A stretch of DNA of 64,000 nucleotides from positions 124,001 through 188,000 of the forward strand of contig NZ_JAXOUF010000008.1 of NCBI RefSeq assembly GCF_034424805.1. Reading direction: 5' to 3'. The notes under the pieces were generated by a model. That model saw only the letters and a program-made list of their open reading frames with translations, was not told the DNA's origin and searched no databases. Positions 8,888-18,045 of this stretch are shown one piece after another. Positions within the stretch are counted from its first letter, which is position 1, and every line of letters begins with the position of its first letter. Source of the DNA: Labrys sedimenti. GTDB taxonomy: Bacteria > Pseudomonadota > Alphaproteobacteria > Rhizobiales > Labraceae. A program made the position numbers and the translations under genes.

Positions 8888-9904
8888 GTGGCGAATGAAG
8901 TCGTCGCCATGCCACGCCGATCGCGAGGGCCCTGGGCCCTCGCTTTCATGAAGCTGAGACGCAACAAGGCGGCCATGGCCTCCCTCGCACTGTTCCTCCT
9001 GATCGTGGCCGCCTGTCTCAGCGCACCGCTCTATGCGCGCTGGGCCGGGGTCGACCCGTTCGCCTCGACGCTCGACGCCGTCATCCAGATCGATGGCGCC
9101 GAGGTTCCGGTTATGGAGCAGTCGACCGAAGGGCTGGGGCTCGGTTACACGCCGATCGGCCCGACCTGGCGGCTCGGCAATTACTTCCTTGGCGCCGACA
9201 GCCAGGGCCGCGACGTCATGGCCCGGATGCTCTATGGCGGCCTCTCTTCGCTGATGATCGCGGGGGCCGCCACCATCTTCACGCTGATCTTCGGCACGGC
9301 GGCGGGCCTGATCGCCGGCTATTTCGGCGGCATCGTCGACACGGTTCTGTCGCGCTTCCTCGACGTCCTGTGGGCGTTCCCGATCTATCTCCTGGCGATT
9401 TCGCTTTCCATCGTCACCATCGCGCAAGGCATTTCGATCGGGCCGATCGTGATCGAGTCCGGCAGCCTGTGGCTGCCGATCATCATCATCGGCATCGTCT
9501 ACGTGCCCTATGTGGCGCGCCCCATCCGCGGGCAGGTGCTGTCGCTGCGCAAGAGCGAATTCGTGCTCGCCGCCATCAATCTGGGCGTGCCCGGCCGTCG
9601 CATCCTGTGGCGCGACATCCTGCCCAACATCACCACCACCCTGATCGTCTTCGTACCGCTGATGATGGCGCTGAACATGCTGACGGAATCGGCGCTCTCC
9701 TTCCTGTCGATCGGCGTGCAGCCGCCGGCGGCAAGCTGGGGCACCATCATCCAGGACGGGCAAGCCCTGCTCTATACACGCCCCCTGGTCGCACTGGCAC
9801 CGGGCATCGCCATCGCCCTGTCGGTGATGGCGCTCAACGTGTTCGGCGACGGCCTGCGCGATGCGCTCGATCCGCGCTCCAAAGTTCGACTGGGGCGCGA
9901 CTGA
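8888..9904 (+). CDS. Peptide ABC transporter permease, OppC/DppC type
   Basis: This 338-aa inner-membrane protein has an N-terminal membrane helix (MASLALFLLIVAACLSAP), the OppC-like GADSQGRDVMARMLYG segment, and a permease core with the EAA-type loop around RKSEFVLAAINLGVPGRRIL. I chose GTG 8888, 7 nt after GAGGA, rather than GTG 8864, which overlaps the upstream stop and lacks a visible ribosome site. The next gene starts within its stop codon. Confidence 0.9.
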   Translation: MANEVVAMPRRSRGPWALAFMKLRRNKAAMASLALFLLIVAACLSAPLYARWAGVDPFASTLDAVIQIDGAEVPVMEQSTEGLGLGYTPIGPTWRLGNYFLGADSQGRDVMARMLYGGLSSLMIAGAATIFTLIFGTAAGLIAGYFGGIVDTVLSRFLDVLWAFPIYLLAISLSIVTIAQGISIGPIVIESGSLWLPIIIIGIVYVPYVARPIRGQVLSLRKSEFVLAAINLGVPGRRILWRDILPNITTTLIVFVPLMMALNMLTESALSFLSIGVQPPAASWGTIIQDGQALLYTRPLVALAPGIAIALSVMALNVFGDGLRDALDPRSKVRLGRD

Positions 9905-10875
9905 TGATCTATGCCATCCTGCGCCGCTTCGGCCAGATGCTGTTCGTGATGTTCGGCATCTCCGTCATCGTCTTCCTGATCTTCTTCGCCACGCCCGGCG
10001 CCGATCCGGCGGCCCGCATCGCCGGCCGCAACGCCTCGCCCGAAGTGCTGGCGGCCGTGCGTCACAATTTCGGCTTCGACCAGCCGCTCTATGTCCAGTA
10101 CGGCCTGATGATGAAGAAGATCTTCATCACCGGCGACCTCACCTCCTTCGTCAATCGCGGCTGGAAGGTGGTGCCGGCCGTGCTCGATTCGATCCCGGTC
10201 ACGTTGTCGCTGGTGTTCGGCGCGGCGGTCCTGTGGGTCGTGGTCTCCGTCATCATCGGCATGGTCGCCGCCGCCACGCGCGACAGCTGGATCGACAGGC
10301 TCTTGATGGCGGCCGGACTGATCGGCATTTCCATGCCGGTCTACTGGCTGGGCGAGGTGATGAACCTGATCACCCAGAGCCGCTACCATGACACCTGGCT
10401 GTTCGGCTGGGTGCCGCCGCTCGGCTACAAGAACCTCCTCGACGATCCCACGGGCTGGTTCCTCACTCTGGTCATCCCCTGGATCACGCTCGCGGTGCTC
10501 TATATCGGCATCTACGGGCGCGTGCTGCGGGCGGCGATCATCGAATCCCTGCAGGAGGATTATATCCGTACCGCCCGCGCCAAGGGCCTGTCGGAAACGC
10601 GCATCCTGCTGCGCCATGCGCTCAGGACCTCGCTGATTGCCTTCATCACCCTGTTCGGCCTCGACTTCGGCGCGCTGGTCGGAGGCTCCGCCTTGCTGAC
10701 CGAGGTGGTGTTCGGCCTCCATGGCATCGGCAAGCTCACCTATGACGCACTGCAGAACCTCGATCTGCCGATGATCATGGCAACCGTGATGTATGCCTCC
10801 ATGTTCGTGGTCGTGGCCAATGCCGTCGTCGATTTCGTCTATATTCTCCTCGATCCGCGCGTGAGGACGTCATGA
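9904..10875 (+). CDS. Peptide ABC transporter permease, OppB/DppB type
   Basis: This 323-aa membrane protein begins MIYAILRRFGQMLFVMFGIS, the usual OppB first helix, and has the EAA loop YIRTARAKGLSETRILLRHA followed by the conserved GGSALLTEVVFGLHGIG. Its ATG shares one base with the stop of the OppC-type gene and its end overlaps oppD, so the genes are translationally coupled. With the OppC-type partner it forms the membrane channel. Confidence 0.92.
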   Translation: MIYAILRRFGQMLFVMFGISVIVFLIFFATPGADPAARIAGRNASPEVLAAVRHNFGFDQPLYVQYGLMMKKIFITGDLTSFVNRGWKVVPAVLDSIPVTLSLVFGAAVLWVVVSVIIGMVAAATRDSWIDRLLMAAGLIGISMPVYWLGEVMNLITQSRYHDTWLFGWVPPLGYKNLLDDPTGWFLTLVIPWITLAVLYIGIYGRVLRAAIIESLQEDYIRTARAKGLSETRILLRHALRTSLIAFITLFGLDFGALVGGSALLTEVVFGLHGIGKLTYDALQNLDLPMIMATVMYASMFVVVANAVVDFVYILLDPRVRTS

Positions 10876-11831
10876 TGCTGTCCGTACGCGACCTGCGGGT
10901 CTCCTTCCGCACCGATGATGGTTTGGTTCGTGCCATCGACGGCGTTTCCTTCGACCTCGCCGAGGGCGAGATCCTCGGCGTCGTCGGCGAATCCGGCTCC
11001 GGCAAGACCGTGTCGCTGCTGGCGGTGATGGGCCTGATCACCGACCCGAATGCGAAAATCGAAGGCTCGATCCGCTACAAGGGCCGGGAACTGGTGGGCC
11101 TGCCGGCTCGGGAGCTGCGGCGCCTGCGCGGCAACGAGATCGCCATGATCTTCCAGGACCCGATGACGGCGCTGACGCCGGTCTACACCATCGGCTGGCA
11201 GATCGCCGAGCAGATCCAGGCCCATCGCAAGGTCAGCAAGGCCAAGGCGCTGGAACGCGTGGAGGAATTGTTGGCGGAGGTGAACTTCCCCAATCCGCGC
11301 GAGGCGATGTCGCGCTATCCCCATCAGCTTTCCGGCGGCATGCGCCAGCGCGCGGTGATCGCCATGGCCCTGTCCTGCGACCCGGCCTTGCTGGTGGCGG
11401 ATGAACCCACCACGGCGCTCGACGTCACCGTGCAGGCCGGCATTCTCGATCTCGTGCGCAAGCTGCGTTCGACTCATAATTCGGCCGTGGTCTTCATCAC
11501 GCACGACATGGGCGTGGTCTCCGAACTCGCCGACCGTGTCATGGTGATGTATGCGGGACGCGTGGTGGAGCGCGGCAGCCGGGCGGAATTGTTCTCCGAT
11601 CCCAGGCACCCCTATACGCGGGCCCTGCTGGGCTCGATCCCGCCGCTGACCGGCGAGAAGCCCAGGCGCCTGCCGGCTATTCCCGGCTCGCCGCCGTCGC
11701 TGCTCAGGCTGCCGCAGGGTTGCGCCTTCGGCCCTCGCTGTCCGGTACGCTACGAGCCCTGCCAGGCCGACAAGCCCGGTCTCGGCAGCGGCACGCACGC
11801 CGCCGCCTGCTTCCGGGTGGCGCAAGCATGA
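10872..11831 (+). CDS. Peptide ABC transporter ATP-binding protein, OppD/DppD type
   Basis: This 319-aa ATPase has Walker A GESGSGKT, the signature LSGGMRQR, Walker B ALLVADEPTTALD and the switch His in VFITHDMG. The C-terminus carries the oligopeptide-transporter extension with GCAFGPRCPVRYEPC, the Cys-rich motif that can hold an iron-sulfur cluster in DppD/OppD proteins. The start overlaps oppB by 4 bp. Confidence 0.93.
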   Translation: MMLSVRDLRVSFRTDDGLVRAIDGVSFDLAEGEILGVVGESGSGKTVSLLAVMGLITDPNAKIEGSIRYKGRELVGLPARELRRLRGNEIAMIFQDPMTALTPVYTIGWQIAEQIQAHRKVSKAKALERVEELLAEVNFPNPREAMSRYPHQLSGGMRQRAVIAMALSCDPALLVADEPTTALDVTVQAGILDLVRKLRSTHNSAVVFITHDMGVVSELADRVMVMYAGRVVERGSRAELFSDPRHPYTRALLGSIPPLTGEKPRRLPAIPGSPPSLLRLPQGCAFGPRCPVRYEPCQADKPGLGSGTHAAACFRVAQA

Positions 11832-12829
11832 GCGGACAAATGACAGACAGGAACCAGCCGATCCTCGAAACGCGCGCGCTCGGCAAACGCTTCTCGATCG
11901 GCAGCCGCTTTTCCTCGGAAGGCCGGCGCACCGTCCATGCGGTCGACAACGTCTCCCTCACCGTGCGGCGTGGCGAGACCGTCGGGCTCGTCGGGGAATC
12001 GGGTTGCGGCAAGTCCACTTTGGCCCGTTGCCTGGTCCGGCTCTACGACATCTCCGATGGCCAGCTCTTCTTCGAGGGCGACGACATCACCGGCAAGTCG
12101 CTGGCCGAGCTCCGCCCGCTGCGGCGCCGGCTGCAGATGGTGTTCCAGGACCCATCGGCCTCGCTCAACCCGCGCCGGCGCGTCGGCGACCTGGTGGCGG
12201 AGCCGTTGCGCATCCACACCAGGCTGTCGTCCGCCGAGATCACCAAGCGCGTGGCGGAGCTGTTCGATCTCGTCGGGCTGCTGCCGGATCACGTCATGCG
12301 CTATCCGCACGAGTTCTCCGGCGGCCAGCGCCAGCGCGTCGGCATCGCCCGCGCCATCGCGCTCAATCCGGACCTGGTGGTTCTGGACGAACCGGTCTCG
12401 GCGCTCGACGTGTCGGTGCAGGCCCAGATCGTCAACCTCCTGGCTGACCTCCAGGAGAAGCTGAACCTCACCTATGTCTTCATCGCCCACGATCTGTCGG
12501 TGGTAAGGCAGGTCTCGACCCGCATCGCGGTGATGTATCTCGGCTCCATCGTCGAGGAAGGGCCGGCCGAAGAGGTGTTCTCCACCCCGGCGCATCCCTA
12601 CAGCCAGGCCCTGATCTCGGCGGTTCCGACCGTGGAGACCACGCCGGGCGGCACGCGCAAGCGCATCATCCTCACCGGTGACGTGCCGAGCCCGCTCAAG
12701 CCGCCACCGGGCTGCCGCTTCCACCCGCGCTGTCCGGTCGCCCAGGACCGCTGCCGTACGGAGCGTCCGCAGATGCGGGACTACGGCCCCGGCCGCAAGG
12801 TCGCCTGCCACTTCCCCGTTGCTTCATAG
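11828..12829 (+). CDS. Peptide ABC transporter ATP-binding protein, OppF/DppF type
   Basis: This 333-aa ATPase has Walker A GESGCGKS, signature FSGGQRQR, Walker B LVVLDEPVSALD and switch His FIAHDLS. It ends with the Cys motif CRFHPRCPVAQDRC typical of OppF/DppF. ATG 11828 overlaps the stop of oppD by 4 bp. It closes the operon that starts with the M17 aminopeptidase; a dispersed palindrome follows. Confidence 0.93.
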   Translation: MSGQMTDRNQPILETRALGKRFSIGSRFSSEGRRTVHAVDNVSLTVRRGETVGLVGESGCGKSTLARCLVRLYDISDGQLFFEGDDITGKSLAELRPLRRRLQMVFQDPSASLNPRRRVGDLVAEPLRIHTRLSSAEITKRVAELFDLVGLLPDHVMRYPHEFSGGQRQRVGIARAIALNPDLVVLDEPVSALDVSVQAQIVNLLADLQEKLNLTYVFIAHDLSVVRQVSTRIAVMYLGSIVEEGPAEEVFSTPAHPYSQALISAVPTVETTPGGTRKRIILTGDVPSPLKPPPGCRFHPRCPVAQDRCRTERPQMRDYGPGRKVACHFPVAS

Positions 12830-12885
12830 GTCCTCCCTTCAGGGTCCTTGAAAAAACGGGAGCAAGGCCAGATAGGGCATCGCGA

Positions 12886-13009
12886 CCCCTTATCCGCCCC
12901 TATGGGGCACCTTCTCCCACAAGGGGAGAAGGGACCGGCTGGCGTGGCGCCTTCCAAACTGATTCCCTTCTCCCCTTGCGGGAGAAGGTGCCGGCAGGCG
13001 GATGAGGGG
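12886..13009. repeat. Dispersed intergenic inverted repeat
   Basis: Inverted arms of about 47 nt (12886-12934 and 12964-13009) run from a CCCCTYATCCGCC end to CTTCTCCC-CAAGGGGAGAAGGGA. They differ at a few positions, and each contains a small inner hairpin. It lies between the convergent ends of oppF and a LysR gene. It belongs to a different sequence family from the palindromes near 0.2 kb and 3.5 kb. Confidence 0.8.
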
Positions 13010-13086
13010 TTGCGGTACTTCAGGCCTCGTCGTCCTAAAAAAGGGACTGCCTCTTACGGCAAACTACACAAGGGTTTGTGCTGCCC

Positions 13087-13968
13087 TCATCCGAAACGGG
13101 TGACGGCGAAATCGACGAAGGAGCGCAGCTTCGGGGTGATCCGGCGATCAGGCGCATAGAGGATGTGCATCACCCGCGGCGGAGCCTCATAGCCCGGCAG
13201 CAGCCGGACCAGCCGCCCGGATTCGATCTCGCTTTGCACCAGGGACGACGGCTGGAGCATGATGCCGAGGCCAGCCAGGGCCGCCGTGAGCAGGGCCTGG
13301 CCATTATTGGCCAGGAAGCGATAGGATAATTCGACCGTTTCCAGGCCATCGGGACCGGCAAAGCGCCATTGGTCGCGCGTATTGCCATGCATAAAACCGA
13401 GGCTTTCATGGTCCTCGAGGTCGGCCGGCTTCGCAGGATGGCCATGCGCCGCAAGATAGGCCGGCGCCGCGCAGACGGTGAACGTCATCGGTCGCAGCGG
13501 CCGGGCGATCAGGCTGGAATCGGCCAATGGGCCGACGCGGAACACGGCATCATAGCCCTCGTCGACGAGATCAACGACGCGATCGGACAGGGTGAGCTCG
13601 ACATCGACCTCGGGATTGGCGGCCAGATAGTCCGGCAGGATATTGGCGAGTTCATGCGCCCCGAAGGTCACGGGGGCATTGATCCGGATCTGGCCGCGTG
13701 GGGTCGCGCGCGTCTCGGCGGCCAGCACCTCGGCCGCCTCGACCTCGGCCAGGATGGTACGGACCCGCTCATAATAGCTCCGTCCGATCTCGGTGACGCT
13801 CTGGCGCCGGGTGGTGCGATTGATCAGCTTGACGCCGAGGTGATCCTCCAGCAGGCGCACATGCTTGCCCACCATCTGTGAGGACATCGACAGCGCATTG
13901 CCGGCCGCCGAGAACGATCCAGCCTCCACGGCCTTGGCGAACACACCCATGCTGGTGAAACGATCCAT
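13087..13968 (-). CDS. LysR-family regulator (CrgA/AaeR-like)
   Basis: This 293-aa protein starts MDRFTSMGVFAKAVEAGSFS. The helix-turn-helix runs through AAGNALSMSSQMVGKHVRLL, and an effector domain follows (GQIRINAPVTFGAHELANIL). It is divergent from the quinone oxidoreductase, with 116 bp between the starts and a perfect dyad next to its own ATG. It probably controls that gene and itself. I chose ATG 13968 because it gives the standard LysR N-terminus. Confidence 0.9.
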   Translation of the reverse strand: MDRFTSMGVFAKAVEAGSFSAAGNALSMSSQMVGKHVRLLEDHLGVKLINRTTRRQSVTEIGRSYYERVRTILAEVEAAEVLAAETRATPRGQIRINAPVTFGAHELANILPDYLAANPEVDVELTLSDRVVDLVDEGYDAVFRVGPLADSSLIARPLRPMTFTVCAAPAYLAAHGHPAKPADLEDHESLGFMHGNTRDQWRFAGPDGLETVELSYRFLANNGQALLTAALAGLGIMLQPSSLVQSEIESGRLVRLLPGYEAPPRVMHILYAPDRRITPKLRSFVDFAVTRFG

Positions 13969-13972
13969 CAAT

Positions 13973-13991
13973 TTGAAACCATTTGTTTCAA
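13973..13991. promoter_or_regulatory. Palindromic LysR-type operator
   Basis: TTGAAAC (13973-13979), CATTT, GTTTCAA (13985-13991) is a perfect dyad containing a T-N11-A core. It lies just upstream of the LysR start and in the shared promoter region of the divergent quinone oxidoreductase gene. Role inferred from position and symmetry. Confidence 0.6.
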
Positions 13992-14084
13992 GTCTAACGA
14001 TCATCTCTCCATTTATCACGAAATGCTATTGAGATCATAACAGATAGCGACACCGCAATACGGTCCACCCAGGAGATACCGTTC

Positions 14085-15065
14085 ATGTCCGCCCAACGCA
14101 GAGTTGTCGTCGCCGAGTATGGCGACCCCGCTGTGATGAAGCTCGAGACACGGGACCTGCCCGCGCCGGGCGCCGGCGAAGCCCAGGTCAGGCACACCGC
14201 GATCGGCTTCAACTTCATCGACATCTACCAGCGCAAGGGCATCTACCCGCTGCAATTGCCGAGCGGGCTCGGTTTCGAGGCCGCCGGCGCGGTCGAAGCG
14301 GTCGGTTCTGGCGTTAGCGACGTCAAGGTCGGTGACAGGGTGGCCTACATCAACGCAGGCCTGGGCGCCTATGCCGACAGGCGCAACGTCCCGGCCGACA
14401 AGCTCGCCGTCCTGCCCGCCTCGGTCAGCGACGAGGCGGCGGCCACCTTGTTCTTCAAGGGCATGACGGCGCAATACCTGCTGCGCAAGACCCATGCTGT
14501 CCAGCCGGGCGATCTCCTGCTCGTCCACTCCGCCGCCGGAGGCGTCGGCCAGATCCTCAGCCGCTGGGCCACCGCCCTCGGCACCACCGTGATCGGCACC
14601 ACCGGCTCGCCAAGTAAACGCGATGCCGCCCTCGCCGCCGGGTGCAAGGCCGTGATCGATCTCAACGATCCCGCCTGGCCCGAAGCCTTCCTGCAGGCGA
14701 CCGGCGGCCGCAAGGCACGCGTGGTCTATGACGCCGTCGGCAAGGATACGCTGATCAAGTCGCTCGACTGCGCCGCCCCCTTCGGCCTGGTGGTCTCCTA
14801 TGGTGCGGCCTCGGGCCCGGCGCCCGCCATCGACCTCGACCTGCTCAACAAGAAGGGCGGCCTGTTCATCACCCGACCCTCGGTGTTCGCCCACAATGCC
14901 GACACCGCCAGCTTCCGCGCCAATGCCGCCGATTTCTTCGATGCGGTCGCCAAGGGGCATGTAAGCGTCGACATCGGGCAGCGCTTCTCGCTCGACGAGA
15001 TCGCCAAAGTGCATGAGGTAGCCGAGGCCCGCCAGGTCGTCGGGGCCATCCTGATCACGCCGTAG
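14085..15065 (+). CDS. qor: NADPH:quinone oxidoreductase, zinc-free MDR family
   Basis: This 326-aa protein matches QorA-type medium-chain reductases: an N-terminal domain with GFNFIDIYQRKGIYPLQLPS and GFEAAGAVEAVGSGV, then the Rossmann motif HSAAGGVGQ and the NADPH-binding GTTGSPSKRDAALAAG. It lacks the zinc ligands of alcohol dehydrogenases. It would reduce quinones with NADPH in the cytoplasm. CCAGGAG lies upstream of the ATG. The divergent LysR gene is the likely regulator. Confidence 0.93.
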   Translation: MSAQRRVVVAEYGDPAVMKLETRDLPAPGAGEAQVRHTAIGFNFIDIYQRKGIYPLQLPSGLGFEAAGAVEAVGSGVSDVKVGDRVAYINAGLGAYADRRNVPADKLAVLPASVSDEAAATLFFKGMTAQYLLRKTHAVQPGDLLLVHSAAGGVGQILSRWATALGTTVIGTTGSPSKRDAALAAGCKAVIDLNDPAWPEAFLQATGGRKARVVYDAVGKDTLIKSLDCAAPFGLVVSYGAASGPAPAIDLDLLNKKGGLFITRPSVFAHNADTASFRANAADFFDAVAKGHVSVDIGQRFSLDEIAKVHEVAEARQVVGAILITP

Positions 15066-15246
15066 GAGGATGTTGCCGGGGTGCTAATCTCTCCCCATAC
15101 GGGCCCGGATGCACATATCTCAGACCGCGCCGAACGAAACGCGGCTTGCCCTCTCCAGGAAGTGGGGAAGGCGAGTCGCGCCCCTCTCGGCGAGAGAGGA
15201 GACCTCCTTCCGCGCCGTCGTGCTTTCCCGGCACTCCCAGATCGCC
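15066..15246. repeat. Palindrome-rich intergenic spacer between convergent genes
   Basis: The spacer contains short hairpins such as CCTCTCGGCGAGAGAGG and CTCTCC/GGGGAAG-type segments seen in other rhizobial intergenic mosaics. I see no gene here. The hairpins could stop transcription from both sides. Confidence 0.4.
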
Positions 15247-16407
15247 TCACCGCCTTGCAAAGCGCCTGGCGCACAGATCGGCGAAATGCCGGGCCGCGGG
15301 CGAGAGTTCGCGCTCGGCGCGATGGGCGAGCACAATGCGGTTCTCGCGATGCTTGCCGGTCAACGGGCGGGTCACCAGGTTGAGCCCGTCATAGCTCATG
15401 TCGGAGGCCGGCTTGGTCGCCAGGATCGAATAGCCGAGGCCGTGGGCCACCATGCCGCGCACCATCTCGAAGGAGATCGAGCGATAGGCGATCAAGGGCT
15501 TGATGCCGGCGTCTTCGAGAATGCCGGTGAAATAGTCGCGGCTGGGCGGGGCATCGAGCAGGATCATCGGCTCGGCGGCGAGATCCTCGGGCGCCACCTC
15601 GCTCTGGTGGCAGAGCGGATGGTCGGCAGCGAGCAGGACATAGGGCGTCAGCTCGCCCAGGGACAGCTTTTCGAACTCTTCGCCGAGGTCGAAATCATAA
15701 AGCAGCGCCAGTTCGCTCTCGCCCGCCAGCAGGCTTTCGCGCAGGCGGCGATGATCGCCCTCGATCAGCTTGACGCCGATCCCGCCCATCTCGCGGATGA
15801 GCGAGGGCATGAGATAGGGGCCGAAGGTGTGGAAGCAGCCGATCACCAGCTTGGCCGTCTCGCCCGCCAGGGCCGCACGCAGCGAACTCGCCCCCTCGAT
15901 CCGGTTCGACGAGCCATAGGAACGATTGGCATAGATCAGCGGCGAACCGTGGCGGGAAAGATGGATGTCGCGCACCTCGCACAGGAAGATATGGTGCGTG
16001 CCGACCTTCTCGCTCGACAGCAGCTTGCAGTCGAACGCCACCAGGGGATCGGCGATGCGCGGTGCACCGGTCGATGCCGTCACCCATTCGGTGCATTCGA
16101 ACTTGTCGCCGATCTCGTCGCGGAAACGCCCGGCGAAGACGTCCGAGATGTAGGACTGGTCGTCGCGCAGGACGTTCACGCAGAGCACGCCGTTCTCGAC
16201 GATCTTGGTCGCGGCCGGGCTGAGATGGTGGACGCAGACCAGCATGGTCGGCAGCTCCGTATCGGCCGAGACGGAAGCCATGGCCGAGACGGTCACCCCT
16301 GCCCGGCCGGCCGGCCCGTCGGTGGAGACCACGTTCACGGTGCAGGCGGCCTGGCTCATGCCGCCGAGAAACTTCTCGCGCACCTTCGGATCGATCCCCA
16401 CGCCCAT
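15247..16407 (-). CDS. Flavin reductase domain fused to a LysR-type ligand-binding domain
   Basis: This 386-aa protein joins two folds. Residues 1-170 are an HpaC-like FMN/FAD reductase (AGVTVSAMASVSADTELP, NGVLCVNVLRDDQSYISDVF, VGTHHIFLCEV, IYANRSYGSSN). Residues 180-380 are a LysR effector domain (AKLVIGCFHTFGPYLMPSL, LAGESELALLYDFD, TPYVLLAADHPLCHQSEV, MILLDAPPSRDYF). No helix-turn-helix is present, so it is not a regulator. It lies 147 bp after livF on the same strand and opposite an HpaB-type oxygenase, to which it should supply reduced flavin. The effector domain closely resembles that of the LysR at 25715. Substrate-gated reductase activity is my inference. Confidence 0.88.
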   Translation of the reverse strand: MGVGIDPKVREKFLGGMSQAACTVNVVSTDGPAGRAGVTVSAMASVSADTELPTMLVCVHHLSPAATKIVENGVLCVNVLRDDQSYISDVFAGRFRDEIGDKFECTEWVTASTGAPRIADPLVAFDCKLLSSEKVGTHHIFLCEVRDIHLSRHGSPLIYANRSYGSSNRIEGASSLRAALAGETAKLVIGCFHTFGPYLMPSLIREMGGIGVKLIEGDHRRLRESLLAGESELALLYDFDLGEEFEKLSLGELTPYVLLAADHPLCHQSEVAPEDLAAEPMILLDAPPSRDYFTGILEDAGIKPLIAYRSISFEMVRGMVAHGLGYSILATKPASDMSYDGLNLVTRPLTGKHRENRIVLAHRAERELSPAARHFADLCARRFARR

Positions 16408-16554
16408 CCGCTCTCTCCCATTGATCTTGAAGCCGGTGTCACCCCGGCCGTTCAGGCCAACGATCCTTCCGGAAATCGTCGGCGCTGGAAAATATGGATT
16501 TCCGCTGCACGGGTTCAGAAAAGCCGCAGCACGCCCTAGGTCGGCAGGGCCGCC

Positions 16555-17253
16555 TTAGAGATAGAGGTGATGCACCGTGTCGTTGGCGAGCAGGTCCTTG
16601 CTGGAACCCGTCACCGCGATCTGGCCACGCACCAGGAGATAGCCGCGATCGGCGATCGAGAGCGCGGTCTCGGCATTCTGCTCGATCAGCAGCACGGTCT
16701 TGCCCTCGTCACGGATGCGCCCGACGATGTCGAAATATTCGTCGATCAGCTTGGGGGAGAGGCCGAGCGAGGGCTCGTCCATCACCACCAGTTGCGGATT
16801 GCCGATCAAGGCGCGGGCGAGCGCCACCATGGCCTGCTCGCCGCCCGACATCGTCCCCGCGCCCTGCGCCAGCCTCTCGCGAATGCGCGGAAACAAGCTG
16901 GCCATCGCCTCCAGCCTGTCCTCGAACGGCACCCGGCATTTGGAGGCGTCGAAGGCGAGCTTGAGATTCTCCCGCACGTTCAGGGTCGGAAAGAGCCGGC
17001 GCCCTTCGGGGACGAAGCCGACGCCGAGGGCGGACAGGCGCTCGGTTCCCACCGCCGCCACATCCTTGCCCGCAATGCCGATCGAACCCGCATCGAGCCT
17101 GATGAGGCCACAAATGGCGTTGAAGGTCGTGCTCTTGCCGGCGCCGTTCGGCCCGAGCAGGCAGACGAGCTCGCCCTTGTTCACCTGGAGCGAAACGTTG
17201 CGCAGCATGGGCACCGGCCCATAGCTGGTCGAGACGGATTTGAGTTCAAGCAT
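16555..17253 (-). CDS. livF: Branched-chain/amide-type ABC transporter ATP-binding protein LivF
   Basis: This 232-aa ATPase has Walker A LLGPNGAGKST, the LivF-typical LGVGFVPEGRRLFPTLNVREN, signature MSGGEQAM, Walker B LVVMDEPSLGLSPKL and LLIEQNAETAL. ATG 17253 overlaps livG by 8 bp. With livG it powers the importer. Substrates of this HAAT class range from amino acids to aromatic acids and amides; here the island context suggests the monooxygenase substrate or a precursor. Confidence 0.93.
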   Translation of the reverse strand: MLELKSVSTSYGPVPMLRNVSLQVNKGELVCLLGPNGAGKSTTFNAICGLIRLDAGSIGIAGKDVAAVGTERLSALGVGFVPEGRRLFPTLNVRENLKLAFDASKCRVPFEDRLEAMASLFPRIRERLAQGAGTMSGGEQAMVALARALIGNPQLVVMDEPSLGLSPKLIDEYFDIVGRIRDEGKTVLLIEQNAETALSIADRGYLLVRGQIAVTGSSKDLLANDTVHHLYL

Positions 17254-18034
17254 GGCCGGCCTTGTGTCCGAGATAAGCCTGCTGGACGCGCGGCAGCTGC
17301 CGCACCTCCTGGAAATCGCCGTCGGCGATCTTCCGGCCGTAATCGATGACGGCAACCCTGTCGGGCAAAGCCCTGACCAGGCGCATGTCGTGCTCGATGA
17401 TCAGGAAGGATAGGCCGGCGCGCCGGGCCATGACAGAGCGGATGCTCGCCATCAGGGCGTCGGTGTCGCGGTCGTCCATGCCCGAGGACGGCTCGTCGAG
17501 AAGGATCACCTTCGGGTCGGAGGCGAGCGCCCGGGCAATCTCCAGACGGCGACGGTCGGCCTGGGGCAGCGTTCCCGCCAGCGTATGGCGCCGCTCATAG
17601 AGGTCGGGCGAGATGGAGCGGATCAGTTCACCCGCCCGCTCCGCCGCTTCGTCGAGCTCGGCCCGTGCCTTGCCTGGGCGCAACAGGGCGGTGAGCACCC
17701 CGGTGCGGGTCCGGCAATGCATGCCGATTACCACATTGTCGACCAGCGTCAGATCGTTGAACAGCCGGCTCGACTGGAAGGTGCGGGTGATACCGGCGGC
17801 CGCGATGCGATGGGCGGGGTTGCCGGTGATATCCCGCCCTTCCAGCGCCACCGTGCCCTTGGAAGGACGATAGATGCCGGTGATGACGTTGAACAAAGTT
17901 GATTTCCCCGCCCCGTTCGGCCCGATGATGCACAGGATCTCCGAGCTGTTGAGGCGGAGGTCGACGCCGTCGACCGCCGTCAGTCCGCCGAAGCGGATGG
18001 TGAGGTCGCGGGTCTCCAAAAGCGCCTGGCTCAT
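17246..18034 (-). CDS. livG: Branched-chain/amide-type ABC transporter ATP-binding protein LivG
   Basis: This 262-aa ATPase has Walker A IIGPNGAGKST, GITRTFQSSRLFNDLTLVDN, Walker B KVILLDEPSSGMD and switch His IIEHDMRLV. The signature region reads TLPQADRRRLEIARAL, with LPQAD in place of the usual LPYGQ. ATG 18034 is preferred over 18049 because GAGGGAGG ends 4 nt before it. It is coupled to livF. Confidence 0.92.
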   Translation of the reverse strand: MSQALLETRDLTIRFGGLTAVDGVDLRLNSSEILCIIGPNGAGKSTLFNVITGIYRPSKGTVALEGRDITGNPAHRIAAAGITRTFQSSRLFNDLTLVDNVVIGMHCRTRTGVLTALLRPGKARAELDEAAERAGELIRSISPDLYERRHTLAGTLPQADRRRLEIARALASDPKVILLDEPSSGMDDRDTDALMASIRSVMARRAGLSFLIIEHDMRLVRALPDRVAVIDYGRKIADGDFQEVRQLPRVQQAYLGHKAGHA

Positions 18035-18045
18035 GACCGCCTCCC

